A stretch of DNA of 64,000 bases from Corylus avellana (GCF_901000735.1 NC_081541.1:8485055-8549054), one strand, 5' to 3'. Counted from the stretch's first letter, positions 1-11,506 are shown. Numbers and translations are program-made. Notes: generated from the sequence alone by a model not told the origin.

Positions 1-319
1 TAGAGCTACTGAAGAAACCATGAGGACTACCATTGATCAAGATAGAGAAGCAACCGTGGAAAGCCTGTTTTTCTTGATATAAAACATTTCTTTTATTGAT
101 ATCTGGATTTGTCTGTAGTGGCTAACATTTCTTTTTCCATATCTTGTACAATTGTATTTTCTATTTTTCCCTGTATGTGTTAGTGTTGCTATCTTTTAGA
201 GTCATAGTATGCATGATCTTCATTCATTGCAATTGGTTCCTCAAAGTTCCTTGAAGCTGCAGTTTGTTTCCTGAAGAAAATAGGGTTAACAGAAACTCAT
301 ATCGACATCTGTTTTGTAG

Positions 320-3300
320 TTAGAGGTGATAAAAGGCAAAATTAAAGCCTGCAAATCTCAAGAGGAAGTTGAGTCACTTAAATTTGCTGAGAAGAATCTT
401 ATTAACAAGGTATTCATATATAGTTTTGAATATATCGAAGAATTTGGTGCACATAATATGTTGAAAAGGTCGCTACTATCATTTACATGACTTTTCTTAA
501 TTATGTGCAATAGGTGCCTCTTTAACCCATTTTTTACCTACTGTTCAAATTGATTTTTCTTTATAGTTGCATTACCTAAGGTAAATTCTTACCCCTGCTA
601 ACTCTTTATTGGATTCCAGATATATACTGATTCTGCTGAAGCCAAGATCCCGGCAGTTCTAGATTACCTGGGAACTGTCATTGAGGTACTTTTACCTTGA
701 CCTGCCTTCAATTATCTCCTCCCTTCTTTATTTAGAAGTGTTTAACTGCATACATCTATGGAGGATGGAAGTTATTCGAAGACATCTCAAAAATTTAAAA
801 GATATGATTTGTTCATTGATATTCTTGGTGTATGCACATGTTGTGAGGTAGTCTTACTTTGGGAAGAAGAATTTTCCACATTAAGTAGGTGGATTATAAA
901 TGTGCTCATGGGTGTTAAGTCCCACATTGGTTCCTTACTATTAAGATTGGGCCTTATAAGTGATTTTAGGGAGCTCCAATTGCAACTTGACTAATCCTTT
1001 TGGAGTAATTGCGCAGATGTGGTTAGCACTTTCTCTGGGTTGTACACATGTATATTAACTGCATATTTTTGATGTGCTGACATTCATGGGCATGTTTGTT
1101 AAGTTCATCTTTGCCTGTTTTGCATTTTACTACATGGACAAAGTCCCTTTATAAGTGCTTGTTTTGGATTGACAATCTTTGAATACTTGACATACATTTC
1201 CTAGAAGTTTCACGCTTAAATTTTTTATCTTTTTCAAATCATGCAATACACAATAGACCTCAGATCTACATGCATTTGCAAACCTCTCTGTTCACTGCAT
1301 GTATGGGACAACTTTACATATTCCTGGGCAGATTATTTCCTATTTTAGGTTCTTAGTTCAAGGCTTTGTTTATACTCGTTCAAAGATTTAGATCGAACTC
1401 CATTTTTAGAGCTCATTTAAGTGGTGATCTTATGTTCAGTTGTCTGGATTGTTTATGGTGGTGAGTTAAATACATCAAAAAATAAATAAAATTGTGACAT
1501 TAATTAGTTACATTAGGTACATTATATTTCACTGAAGGGTTATTATGTTTGTCTGATCCATGATGAAATATCCCCAAACCAGTAACTCACACTATCTGCG
1601 TGCAACTCATGATGTTTCTAAATTCTACCTCCTGGCAGAAGGCATTCTCAATTTCCAGTATTACTTGTACACTTGTTTCTGCATTGTAAATTGTATTGGA
1701 ATGTTCCTTTCATGTGTTTTAACATTGTCATACAATGGTTGTTGCAGGCAGGCTGTAAGTTTCTTATATTTGCACACCATAAGCCGATGATTGACTCTAT
1801 ATATGAGTTTCTTCTTGTAAGACCTCTTACAATTTTATTGAACTTCTCTCATGATTGATCAATTCTCACAAAAACTGCCAAAACTCCAGAAGAAGAAAGT
1901 GGGTTGCATTCGAATTGACGGCAGCACCCCCCCAGCATCAAGGCAAGCTTTGGTTACAGATTTTCAGGAGAAAGATGCTATCAAGGCAGCAGTAGTATGA
2001 CAGTTTGATCATTTATTTCTATAACTTGTTGACTACTTTCTCCATCAATCTTCTTTTTTACTTGTAATCTGGTATTAAAGCTATAATCTGAATCTAAGTT
2101 TGCCTTTTTAATTGTCAATGTGCAGCTATCTATCAGGGCTGGAGGTGTTGGGTTAACTTTAACAGCTGCAAGCACGGTTATTTTTGCAGAGTTGTCTTGG
2201 ACTCCAGGTGATCTGATTCAAGCTGAAGATCGTGCTCATAGGATTGGCCAGGTAAACTACAGCAAAATGTTTCTGGAGTCACGAAACATAGCACACATTA
2301 ATTCAGAGTTATTAATTGTGCCTCTTTAGCACTGAAGAAGTGGAGGCTGTGGATTGTTCTTGTCTGTGGTATGTGCTTACTGGTGGTAGTGAAAATAGGA
2401 ATTACTTAAGATTTAGGAATCCTCCCTGGGCTATTGCTTCTATTGGTGAAATTCAGGAATCAGTTTAGTGGAAAGTATGATAGGTGGCTGTGGAACAATG
2501 GTGATTAGAACTTTATTTGTACTTTGTGAAGGTGCAGTGATTGGGTTGTTTCGATAATATGCATCAGTGGCAACCACACATTTCTTTTGATTAAGTGGTA
2601 CTTCTGCACACACACATTGATGCAGGCCTGATAGCTTCATTTTCTAGATAGGACATAAAGCAGCCTGGGAGGCTTGGAATAGGGGGCGTAGCACTACTTT
2701 TTAAGTGTTCTGTTTTGGTGTTATTGTATGTGTGGTCCTTAAGTAGGGTTCTCAGCCATTATTCTGTTACCTAAGAAGTCATGTGCCAGTAATGTGATAT
2801 GTTTAAGGGTGAGTTTATTCACTTTTATTTTAAGAGTGAGCATATATTTGCTTTTTAAGCCTCTTGGCAGAACTTCTTGCCGCTAAATAATATGAAATTG
2901 GTAAGTAATATGAATTTTAATACTCTCTCTGAGCTGGGACTTTCTGCACTATTCAGAGGCCAATTGGGTTTGGTTGGTCCCATTGCCTAAACACATGTTT
3001 CTTGGTTTTCCTCTTGTATATGTGATCTGGAAAAGAAATGTTAGAATTTTTTAGGACCGTGAGAAGACGATGGAGAAACTTAAGTCTTTCTTTTTCAAAT
3101 TTTTTTTCCACTGGACAACTTTAGATCTTAATGGGCTTAACTTTCATTATTTTCTTGCCTCTTTTCTCCTTCTTAATAGGTGTATCACTTGTATACTTTT
3201 TGTGTATTTGGGTTGCGCTTTTCACCCTTTTCAATGAAATTTCAATTACTTATTAAAAAAAAAATGAAATATGTCAATGCATCAACTCATCATGTAACTT

Positions 3301-4696
3301 GAAATGCATGTCAGCCTTATCAGGATAAAAGGAATTGGAATAAGGTGCTGGCGTCCACCAATAGGAGTGTTTAGCTTTATTGTCTCTGATTTCGAATTGT
3401 TGGGGTTTACTGTATGGAGCAGACTTGAGGCGCAATTCAATTCTGGTTAATAGTTACCAAAACCATGAGACAGAAAATGCTGAAAGTCAAACACTCTTAT
3501 CTTGCTCAAAATTTTTTCTTTTTCTTTTTAAAAAAGGCATTCCACGTTTTTGAAAGCATATGTGTGTTCTTGGAAGATTAAGAACATGGCAAAAGTCACT
3601 AAGTACACCTCGTCTCCTACTTTCTTCCGTCAAGTTTTTGTTCATTTATAATTTCGGGTTTGTCGGTCCATAACCCGACTATAAACTGACCTGAAGGAGA
3701 TCGGTTTGGTTCATTAGCTGACCCCCTTGGTCTGTTAGTCGGTTACCATAACTGACCACGGATGGCCGTTGGTAGGGCTGAATATCGACCCAAGGGGGCT
3801 GGTGCTCGGCCCTAAGATTAGGAATTTGCTGTACTGTCATTGCTCCTTATTTTGAGCTTTCTTTAAATATTCTACTAGCTAAACCCAATATCTGTTTGTC
3901 TAGTTCTTTGACATGCTTGTTTTATGTTTCTAGGTGTCTTCAGTCAATATATACTACCTGCTAGCAAATGACACAGTTGACGACATCATTTGGTATGTTT
4001 ATTTGCTATTATTAGAGGGCATAATTTATGTCTTTGTTGGAGTTTTAATGGTTGAACAAGGCTGTGGTCAATGATTATGATGTTGATGATGATGATCGGT
4101 AAGTAGCGTTGATCTATTATTTCTCCTCCAGGGATGTTGTTCAGAGCAAGTTGGAAAACTTAGGACAGGTAAATTTGCCTTCTTTCTCTCTCTCTGTTCA
4201 TGTGGATTAATTGTGTCTTGATTTTCCTAAGAGCTCCGAGATTTGTTTGTCTACCAAAGTAGTAGTAATAATAATATAACAATATCATCAATAATAACAA
4301 TAACATATGCAGTCACTGTACTGTGCTCTTATATGTAGTTGCTACATTCCTCTTCAGTATCTTGGTTTGAAGTATTTACGAAGTTAAAGAGGTTTTCATT
4401 TTCCAACTACCTGGTAAAAAAAAAAGAAAAATAGGGGGAAGAGAATATCTTATTTTTTGTGATTTGCAGTTGGTGATTAATTTTTATACTGCTTGATATG
4501 CCCCTTTAGTTTGTAAACTGAATTCCAATTACTGAACAATTAGATGCTTGATGGCCATGAGAATACCTTGGAAGTTTCATCCAGCCAGCCAAGAAGCAGC
4601 CCCGCAAAGCAGAAAACACTCGACTCTTTCATGAAGCGCTGTAAAAACGTGGATGACTTGGAACATCAGTCCAAGTTCAAATATCCCCGGCACTGA
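320..4696 (+). CDS. CHR18: SNF2-family DNA annealing helicase, CHR18/SMARCAL1-ZRANB3-like (3' part; 5' part outside window)
   Basis: The last exons of an SNF2 ATPase. Exons seen: 320-409, 620-685, 1748-1816, 1890-1994, 2126-2251, 3934-3992, 4132-4168 and 4544-4696 (TGA). All joins keep frame and use GT-AG borders. The encoded piece covers the C-terminal RecA lobe: CIRIDGST (1890 exon), then [13 protein letters not shown] (motif V) and [11 protein letters not shown] (motif VI) in the 2126 exon, then TVDDIIW and [10 protein letters not shown]. The order and wording match plant CHR18 (Arabidopsis AT1G48310). By family knowledge these proteins rewind RPA-coated single strands and remodel stalled replication forks in the nucleus. 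The last exon encodes a 50-residue basic tail containing QKTLDSFM, which fits a PCNA-binding PIP box (Q-x-x-L-x-x-F). The gene runs tail to tail with DGAT3. The ATPase motifs I-III must lie upstream of the window. The 1.7-kb intron 2252-3933 carries a LINE fragment. Confidence 0.9.
855..1047 (+). repeat. Fragment of the TGTAAC...GTTACA TRIM long terminal repeat, in a CHR18 intron
   Basis: This stretch shares its core (gtcccacattgg, ggagtaattgcgcagatgtgg) with the two LTRs at 56129-56337 and 56375-56582. The conserved ends of the LTR are missing, so it is a diverged, truncated copy. It lies in the intron between the exons at 620-685 and 1748-1816. Confidence 0.65.
3025..3263 (+). mobile_element. 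3' end of a LINE (L1-type) retrotransposon in a CHR18 intron
   Basis: The stretch ends with a short tail typical of plant L1 elements (a run reading ttcaatgaaatttcaattac followed by ctt-attaaaa and a poly-A run to about 3263). Upstream it reads as a degraded C-terminal LINE ORF2 tail rich in Phe and Leu. The 5' border is not clear and I could not find a convincing target duplication. Confidence 0.6.
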
Positions 4697-5423
4697 GCCA
4701 CGTACCCACATATACAAATGTACAGGCACACGGAAATTGTCCTTTTCACATGGCAGAGGCATCCAGAAGTATTTTGATCATATCCAGGTGTGTCCTCTTA
4801 ACCCCCCATTCTGCAGTTGGGGCTTTGGCTCCCAGCACTTTTTAAGGGAAGAGGAACCCTCAGATTAGAGTTAGGAATCAGTAACTAGATCCATTGGAGC
4901 CGAGGCATGTAGATTTATTTAATAGATGCCTCTTCCCGTAAATCAGATGCTGCTGGAAAAAAAATCCAACAGATCAGATGGTTCAGCACTTCAGCTTGCC
5001 ATTCAATAGTTTTGATTTGTCTTGTCCACTTCGCTTCGTGGGGGCAATTATACAGAGAATCCTGAACCAATCCTGGGCTTTTTGTTTCTTTCATTTTTCT
5101 TGTAACATAAACAGCAAATTTTAATACAAATACACAGGTGTTGAAGTGCACATCGCTATATCTAATCTAAGCCTATTTACAGAGTATTGTAGTGAAGTAT
5201 CTCTACTCCAGACTGATAAGGCAATTACTTAGAGAAACTGCGACGCAAAAGAAATTATTAGAGCAAGTTATTGCAGAATGCATTCCATTACGCAATAGGC
5301 ATATTTAGATTTACACTAATGAAAATAGGATCTTTAAGTATGTCAGAAACAATGCAAATTTGTTATCACAGACAATTTGACCAAATACATATTGGAGCCA
5401 AGCAATATCACTAATAAAAAGCT

Positions 5424-7212
5424 CTACTGAACCGCTGCTGCCAAGTCTTTCTGGTCATCCCCAAAGAAATTAGAAACAATAGCACCCACATCTTCCAATG
5501 CAACCCCAATAACCAAGGGATTCGTAGGAGCCATAACAGAAACATCTAACCCCTCAGCTTGACTGCCATCAGCACAATTCAAAACCCTTACATTAGGACC
5601 ATCTTTGCACTTGCCCAAGCATTTACACTCAACAACAGCACCCTCGACACCTATTACCCTTCCAAATTCTTCCAACAATGCAGGACCTCCTGATTTTTTG
5701 CACTTCTTACCCATGCAAACCTCAATCCTCTGTGCTCCTGTCGCTATGCTACTTATGTCATTATGGCCTACATTGCTACTACTAAAACTCGTACTGATTT
5801 TAGTGCAGCATTCTACTTCATTGTTCTCTGATCTACAATCCCCCAATCCATTTGCCTCAGTTGTGTTCCCTTCTTCCGTCAGCCAGCTAGAAAGGGTCAA
5901 TGTTGTTGCATTTTCTTGAGTAGCAGATTGCAATTCATCTAGTTGCACTGGTTCTTCATGGGGTTCACTTCTCAGGCAGCTCATGTCAATCACCTCTTCA
6001 CATTCACTGTCACTCGATTCAGACAATGATGATTCACAATCAAGCTTGGAAGTCTCTTGCTTCCTTTTTCTCTTCAAGTCATCCTCTGCTCTTAGATGTT
6101 GCAGTTGTTTCATCAATACCTCTGCTGCATCCTACATTGCATAAAATAGGCATGTCAATTATGAAGCTAGAAGAATTACGTGCGACACAATCTACAATTT
6201 CCTCTGAGCTCTGTACAAGAAAAAATAGATCATCTATGCATTGTTCAAGTTTTCGGTTCAACCCAAACATCTGCAACAATATCAAAAAACTATGGAAAAA
6301 AAAGGCTTCTAGGTTCAATAACGAATCAAATAGTTTATAGAACTACGCCATGAAACGTCCCCAAGAATTTCATGTATACCCTTAAGTTGGTGCCTACATA
6401 AGCCTAATCTAGTTATCCCAACAGGGTATAGGTTAATTATACAACCAAAAACATGGCAGCCAGTGCAGATCCACAACCAACTAGAATCATGATTAAATTT
6501 AAGAGATTCTTCCATAAACCAATATATATATATGAACATTCAATTCTAAAGATAATTTTGATAGGATTCTCAAATAATCCCCTTCCTAATTTAGCTTGAT
6601 TTTCCTTTGATTTTGTGTCCGAAAACCTTGGGTTCCTCCTATCAACTTCTATGAACAACGTGGTGATTAAGACGCGAATCATAATTATAACTATACAAGC
6701 CTGATCACCTTATAGAACTACAGATAAAACAAAGAGAAGTTATAGGGGATCAAGTAATTAAAAACCAAAATTATACCAGATTAATAGAGGTTTAAAACAG
6801 GCAAAAGTCATACCGACATAGCCTTCCGTTGAGCTTGAGCAGCCAAATCGTCGTCAGAGTCCACGCCAAAGCCCATATCAGAAAACTTGGACAAGTCCTT
6901 GGTCAAACCCTTCAGCAATTTCAACTTCTTCTTTGCAGTGACCGCCTTCTCCTTCTCCTTCTCCTTCTCCTTTTTCCCACCACACCTGGGACCCGCATAA
7001 TAGTACTGCAGATGCCCGTTATCGCAAAACCCAGAATTTATCATCAAAGCCCCATACAACTTTCTGGGTCTCGTGAAAGCTCTGGAATCTCCGTAACCCA
7101 GAACCCGAAACTCGCTCGGACCGACCGAGACAGATGGCTTGGCAGAGTGGGCATCGATTACAGCGCCGGATAAGCACGGAACCCGCCGGAAAGCTACTCC
7201 GGAGACCTCCAT
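5424..7212 (-). CDS. DGAT3: Soluble diacylglycerol acyltransferase 3 with thioredoxin-like [2Fe-2S] domain
   Basis: Two exons on the minus strand, 7212-6814 and 6131-5424 (TAG), joined in phase 0, give 368 aa; Arabidopsis DGAT3 (AT1G48300) is about 360 aa. The start is the ATG of MEVSGVAF. Residues 1-133 hold a basic Lys/Glu repeat (KEKEKEKEKA) and the segment LLKGLTKDLSKFSDMGFG. After an acidic low-complexity middle comes the thioredoxin-like ferredoxin domain with CMGKKC (Cys 272, 277) and ECKCLGKC (Cys 302, 304, 308), the likely [2Fe-2S] ligands, then KDGPNVRVLNC. Known family role: a cytosolic, non-membrane enzyme that transfers an acyl group from acyl-CoA to diacylglycerol, making triacylglycerol. 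It has no membrane segment, unlike DGAT1 and DGAT2. Neighbours match the Arabidopsis order (next to CHR18). The upstream region has a perfect G-box and a GA repeat. Family call is firm; activity is inferred. Confidence 0.93.
6943..6974 (-). repeat. Coding short tandem repeat (Lys-Glu run) in DGAT3
   Basis: On the plus strand the run repeats cttctc units; read on the minus strand it encodes alternating Lys and Glu (KEKEKEKEK). Such a run is prone to length change by slippage without shifting the frame. Confidence 0.7.
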
Positions 7213-7296
7213 CGACTTTGCGCGTTTGATTGATTTTGACGCCGAAACTTCTTCAACAGTTCAACCCACCAAAAAGTCGCGCACACAGAGAAAGAG

Positions 7297-7299
<3 letters not shown>

Positions 7300-7329
<30 letters not shown>
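7300..7329. repeat. GA microsatellite just upstream of DGAT3
   Basis: A run of about 15 GA units lies 88 bp upstream of the DGAT3 start codon, probably in its 5' untranslated leader or core promoter (CT on the coding strand). CT-rich leaders are common in plant genes. Confidence 0.85.
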
Positions 7330-7331
<2 letters not shown>

Positions 7332-7566
7332 AGGGATTACTTTGGACGGATACGTATCTTTATACTACGGAGAGAGATGGTGGGAAAGTGTCTGCAAACG
7401 TGGGTGTTTTCCATTGGGTGCTTGTGACGTGGCTCAGAATCTGGAGGCTCGTGACAGTTTTCTGTTTGCCACGCTCTTTCCTCGCACCGGCGTACGAACC
7501 CGGTCGATCTCCGATGTTTGATTGTTCGGTAGGGGAATACACGGCTGACAAGTGAGCCAAGTGGTT

Positions 7567-7574
7567 CCACGTGG
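7567..7574. promoter_or_regulatory. Perfect palindromic G-box CCACGTGG upstream of DGAT3
   Basis: The 8-base palindrome ccacgtgg sits 355 bp upstream of the DGAT3 ATG. This core (CACGTG) is the binding site of bZIP and bHLH factors and forms part of abscisic-acid-response elements. That it controls DGAT3 is inferred from position only. Confidence 0.45.
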
Positions 7575-8299
7575 GTACTTATCTTTTTTCTTTTCCAATT
7601 CAATTAAAATGAGATAAGTGGTCTATTTTTATTTTATTTTTTAGAAGTAAAAATAATAAGGAAAAACAATCAACTGAAGTTAATCTATTTGGGTGTAATC
7701 ATACTAACACTTGTTGAAAATCAATGATAAGAAAGGTCTAGACAGTAAAAAACTAAAGCATTCTTTGAGTTATGGTTGAGTTATGGTTTGATCCAATAAC
7801 ATCATAGACTAGGTGTCTTAGCTTTGTTGTTGTATGGAAATTAAACTTCATAGTATTTGGTTGATTCAATGATTGCATCTCCCTTTCCAACCCCATCTTC
7901 CATTCAAATCTTTGGAAATTTCTTCATATCTAGATCTCCTATTCGAGATTGTAATCCTTTTATTTTTTTATTTTTTCTAATGAATAAACAAATATATTTG
8001 GATGCATAAATAAATTCACAAAATCATATTCTAGAGAACAAAAAGCATGATCTAATTGTATATGTTGTCACATAATGAATATGATTCCACGTCATTTGAT
8101 TTTCATTATGTACACCGTTGAGTATAACAAAATGAAATTTAAACCATTAAATAGGTTTAAATGGTCAAGATTACTGGCCCTTAATCTGCCAAGAAATAAG
8201 GCATGGAATGGGCTATGGAGAATATAATTGGTGGTTGGGAGGTAAATTGATGAATAACCATTATTATTATTATTATTATTATGTTCATTTTTTTATTAA

Positions 8300-8704
8300 G
8301 GGTTAAATACTCCAAACAACCCTAGGGTTTTCCAACTTTATTTTTTCTCCCCTGGGGTTTCATTTTTATCACAGGAGGTCCCTGTAGTTTTGATAAATGA
8401 TCAAGTTAGTCCATCCGTNNNNNNNNNNNNNNNNNNNNNNNNNNNNNNNNNNNNNNNNNNNNNNNNNNNNNNNNNNNNNNNNNNNNNNNNNNNNNNNNNN
8501 NNNNNNNNNNNNNNNNNNAAAAAATTAAGTAGGTGTCACGGGTCAGCATCTGATTGGTCCACGTGTCAGTCCTAACGGTCAACTAACGGATGGACTAACT
8601 TAGTCATTTATCAAAACCACAGGGACCTCCTGTGATAAAAATGAAATCTCAGGGATGAAAAAATAAAGTTGAGAAACAATATGGGGGTTTGGAGTATTTA
8701 ACCC
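8300..8704. mobile_element. Mutator-type MITE with about 120-bp inverted arms, interrupted by the assembly gap
   Basis: The left arm (8300-8418, starting gggttaaatactccaaac) and the right arm (8519-8704) are reverse complements over at least 118 bp with few mismatches. Flanks are ttttattaa (8291-8299) and atttattaa (8705-8713), an 8/9 match, which fits the 9-bp target duplication of Mutator-like elements. The 100-N gap lies inside the palindrome, so the true element length is unknown. Confidence 0.8.
8419..8518. other. Assembly gap (100 N)
   Basis: Exactly 100 N, the usual placeholder for a gap of unknown size. It falls at the inner end of a long inverted repeat, a structure that often breaks short-read assembly. 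Confidence 0.99.
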
Positions 8705-9088
8705 ATTTATTAAATTGCTCCCTAAGGTTAAATTTTATTAAATTTACTCTCTAAAGTTAGAATTGTGAACGTTAAATTTTTAACAATGCTGTCAGGTCAT
8801 ACTTGATAAGAAAAATACTATTAATATTTAGAGAACAACAGACAAATAGACTAATATCATATGCTAAAATCTTCAGACTTGCCTTCTTTTTAGCTCATTG
8901 CCTCTCCTAGTCAAAATTGGCTTACAAGTGTGCCAACCAGCCCAATGAACCAAACTATTGTATTGATGGTGTTAAGGAGATTATACTTGCAGGAACTTTT
9001 TAGTGAGTCGTTGAGATATCATTTAACCAAAAAGTTTAAGCTTATGAGTCCGAGCCAAATTATGTTGTATTAACTACTCAAACTTGTT

Positions 9089-11329
9089 GTGGTGAATGGA
9101 AAACCGTGTGGGCGTATTACTCCATCTAGGGGTTTGAGACAAGGGGATCCTATTTCGCCATATTTGTTTATTATTTGTGCAGAGGCTCTGAGTGCTTTGG
9201 TGGTTAAAGCAAATACGGAGGGTGCTCTCATGGGGGTTCCTACCTCAAAATTTGGGCCGCGAATTAGTCATCTTTTCTTTGCGGATGACAGTTTGCTGTT
9301 TTGCAGGAGTACTCTTCCCCAATGGGATTTTTTGACATCCTTATTAAGAAAGTACGAAGAAGCCTCGGGACAACGGCTAAACTGTAACAAAACGGCGATG
9401 TTTTTCAGCAAAAACACCCCACTAGCTACCCGAGAGGAGATTGTAGGGGCGGCAAGAATTCCAGAGACACAACACTACGACACCTATTTGGGGTTACCGG
9501 CGTTGGTGGGAAAATCTCGAATGACTGCTTTTAAGAAACTCAAAGACAAGGTGTGGAAAAGGCTTCAGGATTGGAAGCTCAAATTTCTGTCTCAAGCAGG
9601 GAAGGAAATATTGCTTAAGGCAGTCATTCAAGTTGTACCAACGTATAGTATGAATGTTTTTCTCTTACCCAAAACGTTGTGTTCGGAGATTAATTCTCTA
9701 ATGCAACAATTTTGGGGGGGGATCCAAGACAAGTCAAGGATACATTGGATGAGTTGGAGCCGATTGGGGTTTTCTAAGAATGAGGGGGGAATGGGATTTC
9801 GAGATTTACGAAGTTTTAACAAAGCTTTGTTGGCAAAACAGGCATGGCGTCTATGGAATCAGCCCAATAGTTTTATCGCCCGTATTATGGAAGCCAAATA
9901 TTACCGAGGGCAGAATTTTTTAGATTCATCTCTTGGACACCGTCCATCTTTTGCATGGCGGAGTATTCACAGTTCTCAAGATTTACTAAAGGAGGGTTTG
10001 ATTTGGCGGATAGGGAATGGGGAGACAGTTCGTATTTGGAAAGATAGATGGATCCCGGGTCCTTCTACTTTTCAAGTTTTTTCTCCACCCCTTTTGCTGC
10101 ACTCAGAAGCCACGGTTAGTGAACTAATTGATGCAGATTCACGATGGTGGAAGACCCAGCTGCTGGAAAACTTATTTTCAAACGAGGAGGTGCAAATGAT
10201 TCTTTCCTTACCAATCAGTCATCCTAACAGAGAAGATGTTTGTATCTGGAGAGGAACTAAGAATGGTATTTTTTCTGTACGTTCTGCTTATTATATTCAG
10301 AAGGATATAGAAAAAAATGGGCTGGCCGAGAGTTCTTCTCCAAAGGGGTTATGTTCAGTTTGGAGGAATATTTGGGGATTGCAGGTACCAAACGTGGAGA
10401 AGAATTTCTTGTGGCGGGCGTGTCATGACATACTTCCAACCAAGAAGAATCTGCAACGAAGGAAAATACTTGATGATCCACTATGTCCCATTTGTGGTTT
10501 AGAGGAGGAAACGGTGTTGCATATTCTGTGGGAATGCCCTTCGGCAAAGGACGTATGGAGTGTGGGCTGCATCAAATTTCAAAAAAGCTCCAGTGCTGGT
10601 ATGAGTTTTTTTGCAATCGTGAAAGAAATCTTCAAAAAATGTAAAACAGAGGAAGTAATCCAATTTGTCGGCATTAGTCGACGATTATGGCTGCGGCGTA
10701 ATGAGGTCGTGCATGGGGGGCCTTTCTTGAATCCTAATACACTGAAGCAGAATGCTACACTAGCTGCTGCACTTTACGCTGATCTGCTGCAGTCCAAGGG
10801 TAGTAATAGTCCACGGCTGAGTGTATGTTCGAAGTGGAGTGCTCCTTCTCCGGGTTGGATAAAACTGAATTGGGATGCCTCTGTTGAAATGGAGAGGGGA
10901 AGGTTGGGTTATGGTGCAGTGTTACGGGATGAGAAAGGGAGGGTTGTTGCTGCTCAGTGCAAAAATTTGCTGGGCAGATTGGATCCGACATTAGCAGAAG
11001 CGGGGGCACTCTTGATGGCAATTAAATTTTGCAGAGAACTGGGCTACCAAAGGATCCATTTTGAAGGAGATTCCAAGATTGTGGTTGATGGAATAAATTC
11101 AGCAAAGGATGACTGGAGCCGAACCGGAATGCTATTGGAGGATATAAAGTCCGAGCTTCAATCGTTTCCCCACTGGCGGGTGTCTTTTATTGGTCGAGAC
11201 GGAAATAAAGCGGCGCATAATTTATCGAAGATGGCCATTCAAAATAATGTAACTAATCAGTGGTTTTTTACTATTCCTGATTGTATCTCTGATATTGTTA
11301 GGATAGAGTATTTTGCTCTATCTTCGTAA
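9089..11329 (+). CDS. LINE ORF2 fragment: reverse transcriptase C-half, zf-RVT and RNase H domains (no start; truncated)
   Basis: The frame is open from the insertion point (first codon GTG, not a real start) for 746 codons to TAA. In order: reverse-transcriptase palm with RGLRQGDPISPYLF and the catalytic FADD (about residue 65), thumb and connector, a zf-RVT-like zinc-binding module (WRACHDILPTKKNL ... CPICGLEEETVLHILWECP), and an RNase H domain beginning KLNWDASVE with conserved acidic residues (LAEAGALL, FEGDSKIV). The endonuclease domain, the RT fingers and ORF1 are missing because of the 5' truncation, so the copy cannot move by itself. No promoter is visible. The lack of stops or frameshifts over 2.2 kb is unusual for a dead LINE and agrees with a young age. 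Confidence 0.9.
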   Translation: MVNGKPCGRITPSRGLRQGDPISPYLFIICAEALSALVVKANTEGALMGVPTSKFGPRISHLFFADDSLLFCRSTLPQWDFLTSLLRKYEEASGQRLNCNKTAMFFSKNTPLATREEIVGAARIPETQHYDTYLGLPALVGKSRMTAFKKLKDKVWKRLQDWKLKFLSQAGKEILLKAVIQVVPTYSMNVFLLPKTLCSEINSLMQQFWGGIQDKSRIHWMSWSRLGFSKNEGGMGFRDLRSFNKALLAKQAWRLWNQPNSFIARIMEAKYYRGQNFLDSSLGHRPSFAWRSIHSSQDLLKEGLIWRIGNGETVRIWKDRWIPGPSTFQVFSPPLLLHSEATVSELIDADSRWWKTQLLENLFSNEEVQMILSLPISHPNREDVCIWRGTKNGIFSVRSAYYIQKDIEKNGLAESSSPKGLCSVWRNIWGLQVPNVEKNFLWRACHDILPTKKNLQRRKILDDPLCPICGLEEETVLHILWECPSAKDVWSVGCIKFQKSSSAGMSFFAIVKEIFKKCKTEEVIQFVGISRRLWLRRNEVVHGGPFLNPNTLKQNATLAAALYADLLQSKGSNSPRLSVCSKWSAPSPGWIKLNWDASVEMERGRLGYGAVLRDEKGRVVAAQCKNLLGRLDPTLAEAGALLMAIKFCRELGYQRIHFEGDSKIVVDGINSAKDDWSRTGMLLEDIKSELQSFPHWRVSFIGRDGNKAAHNLSKMAIQNNVTNQWFFTIPDCISDIVRIEYFALSS

Positions 11330-11372
11330 TTTATCAATGAGAACGTATTCATCTTTCAAAAAAAAAAAAAAA
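9089..11372 (+). mobile_element. Young 5'-truncated L1-type LINE with poly-A tail and perfect 17-bp target duplication
   Basis: The insertion is bounded by an identical 17-bp duplication, aactactcaaacttgtt, at 9072-9088 and 11373-11389. It starts abruptly within the reverse-transcriptase domain (5' truncation) and ends in a poly-A tail (about 11358-11372). Truncation, A-tail and a target duplication of this length are the standard marks of LINE target-primed reverse transcription. The perfect duplication and the open frame inside point to a recent insertion. Confidence 0.95.
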
Positions 11373-11506
11373 AACTACTCAAACTTGTTACACTTTTTTA
11401 ATGTAAGACTCAATCTTCTTACACTCATCCGCATAAACTCAACAAATGGAAGGGGACACATTCAAGCATAGACTTTAACCACCATGAACCCTTTGATGCA
11501 CCTATG

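Noticed and set aside
758..994. 78-codon plus-strand open frame.
   Set aside because: Lies in a CHR18 intron and overlaps a TRIM LTR fragment; no protein resemblance.
7139..7603. Open frames on both strands over the DGAT3 leader and promoter.
   Set aside because: They depend on the GA repeat and overlap the DGAT3 first exon in other frames.
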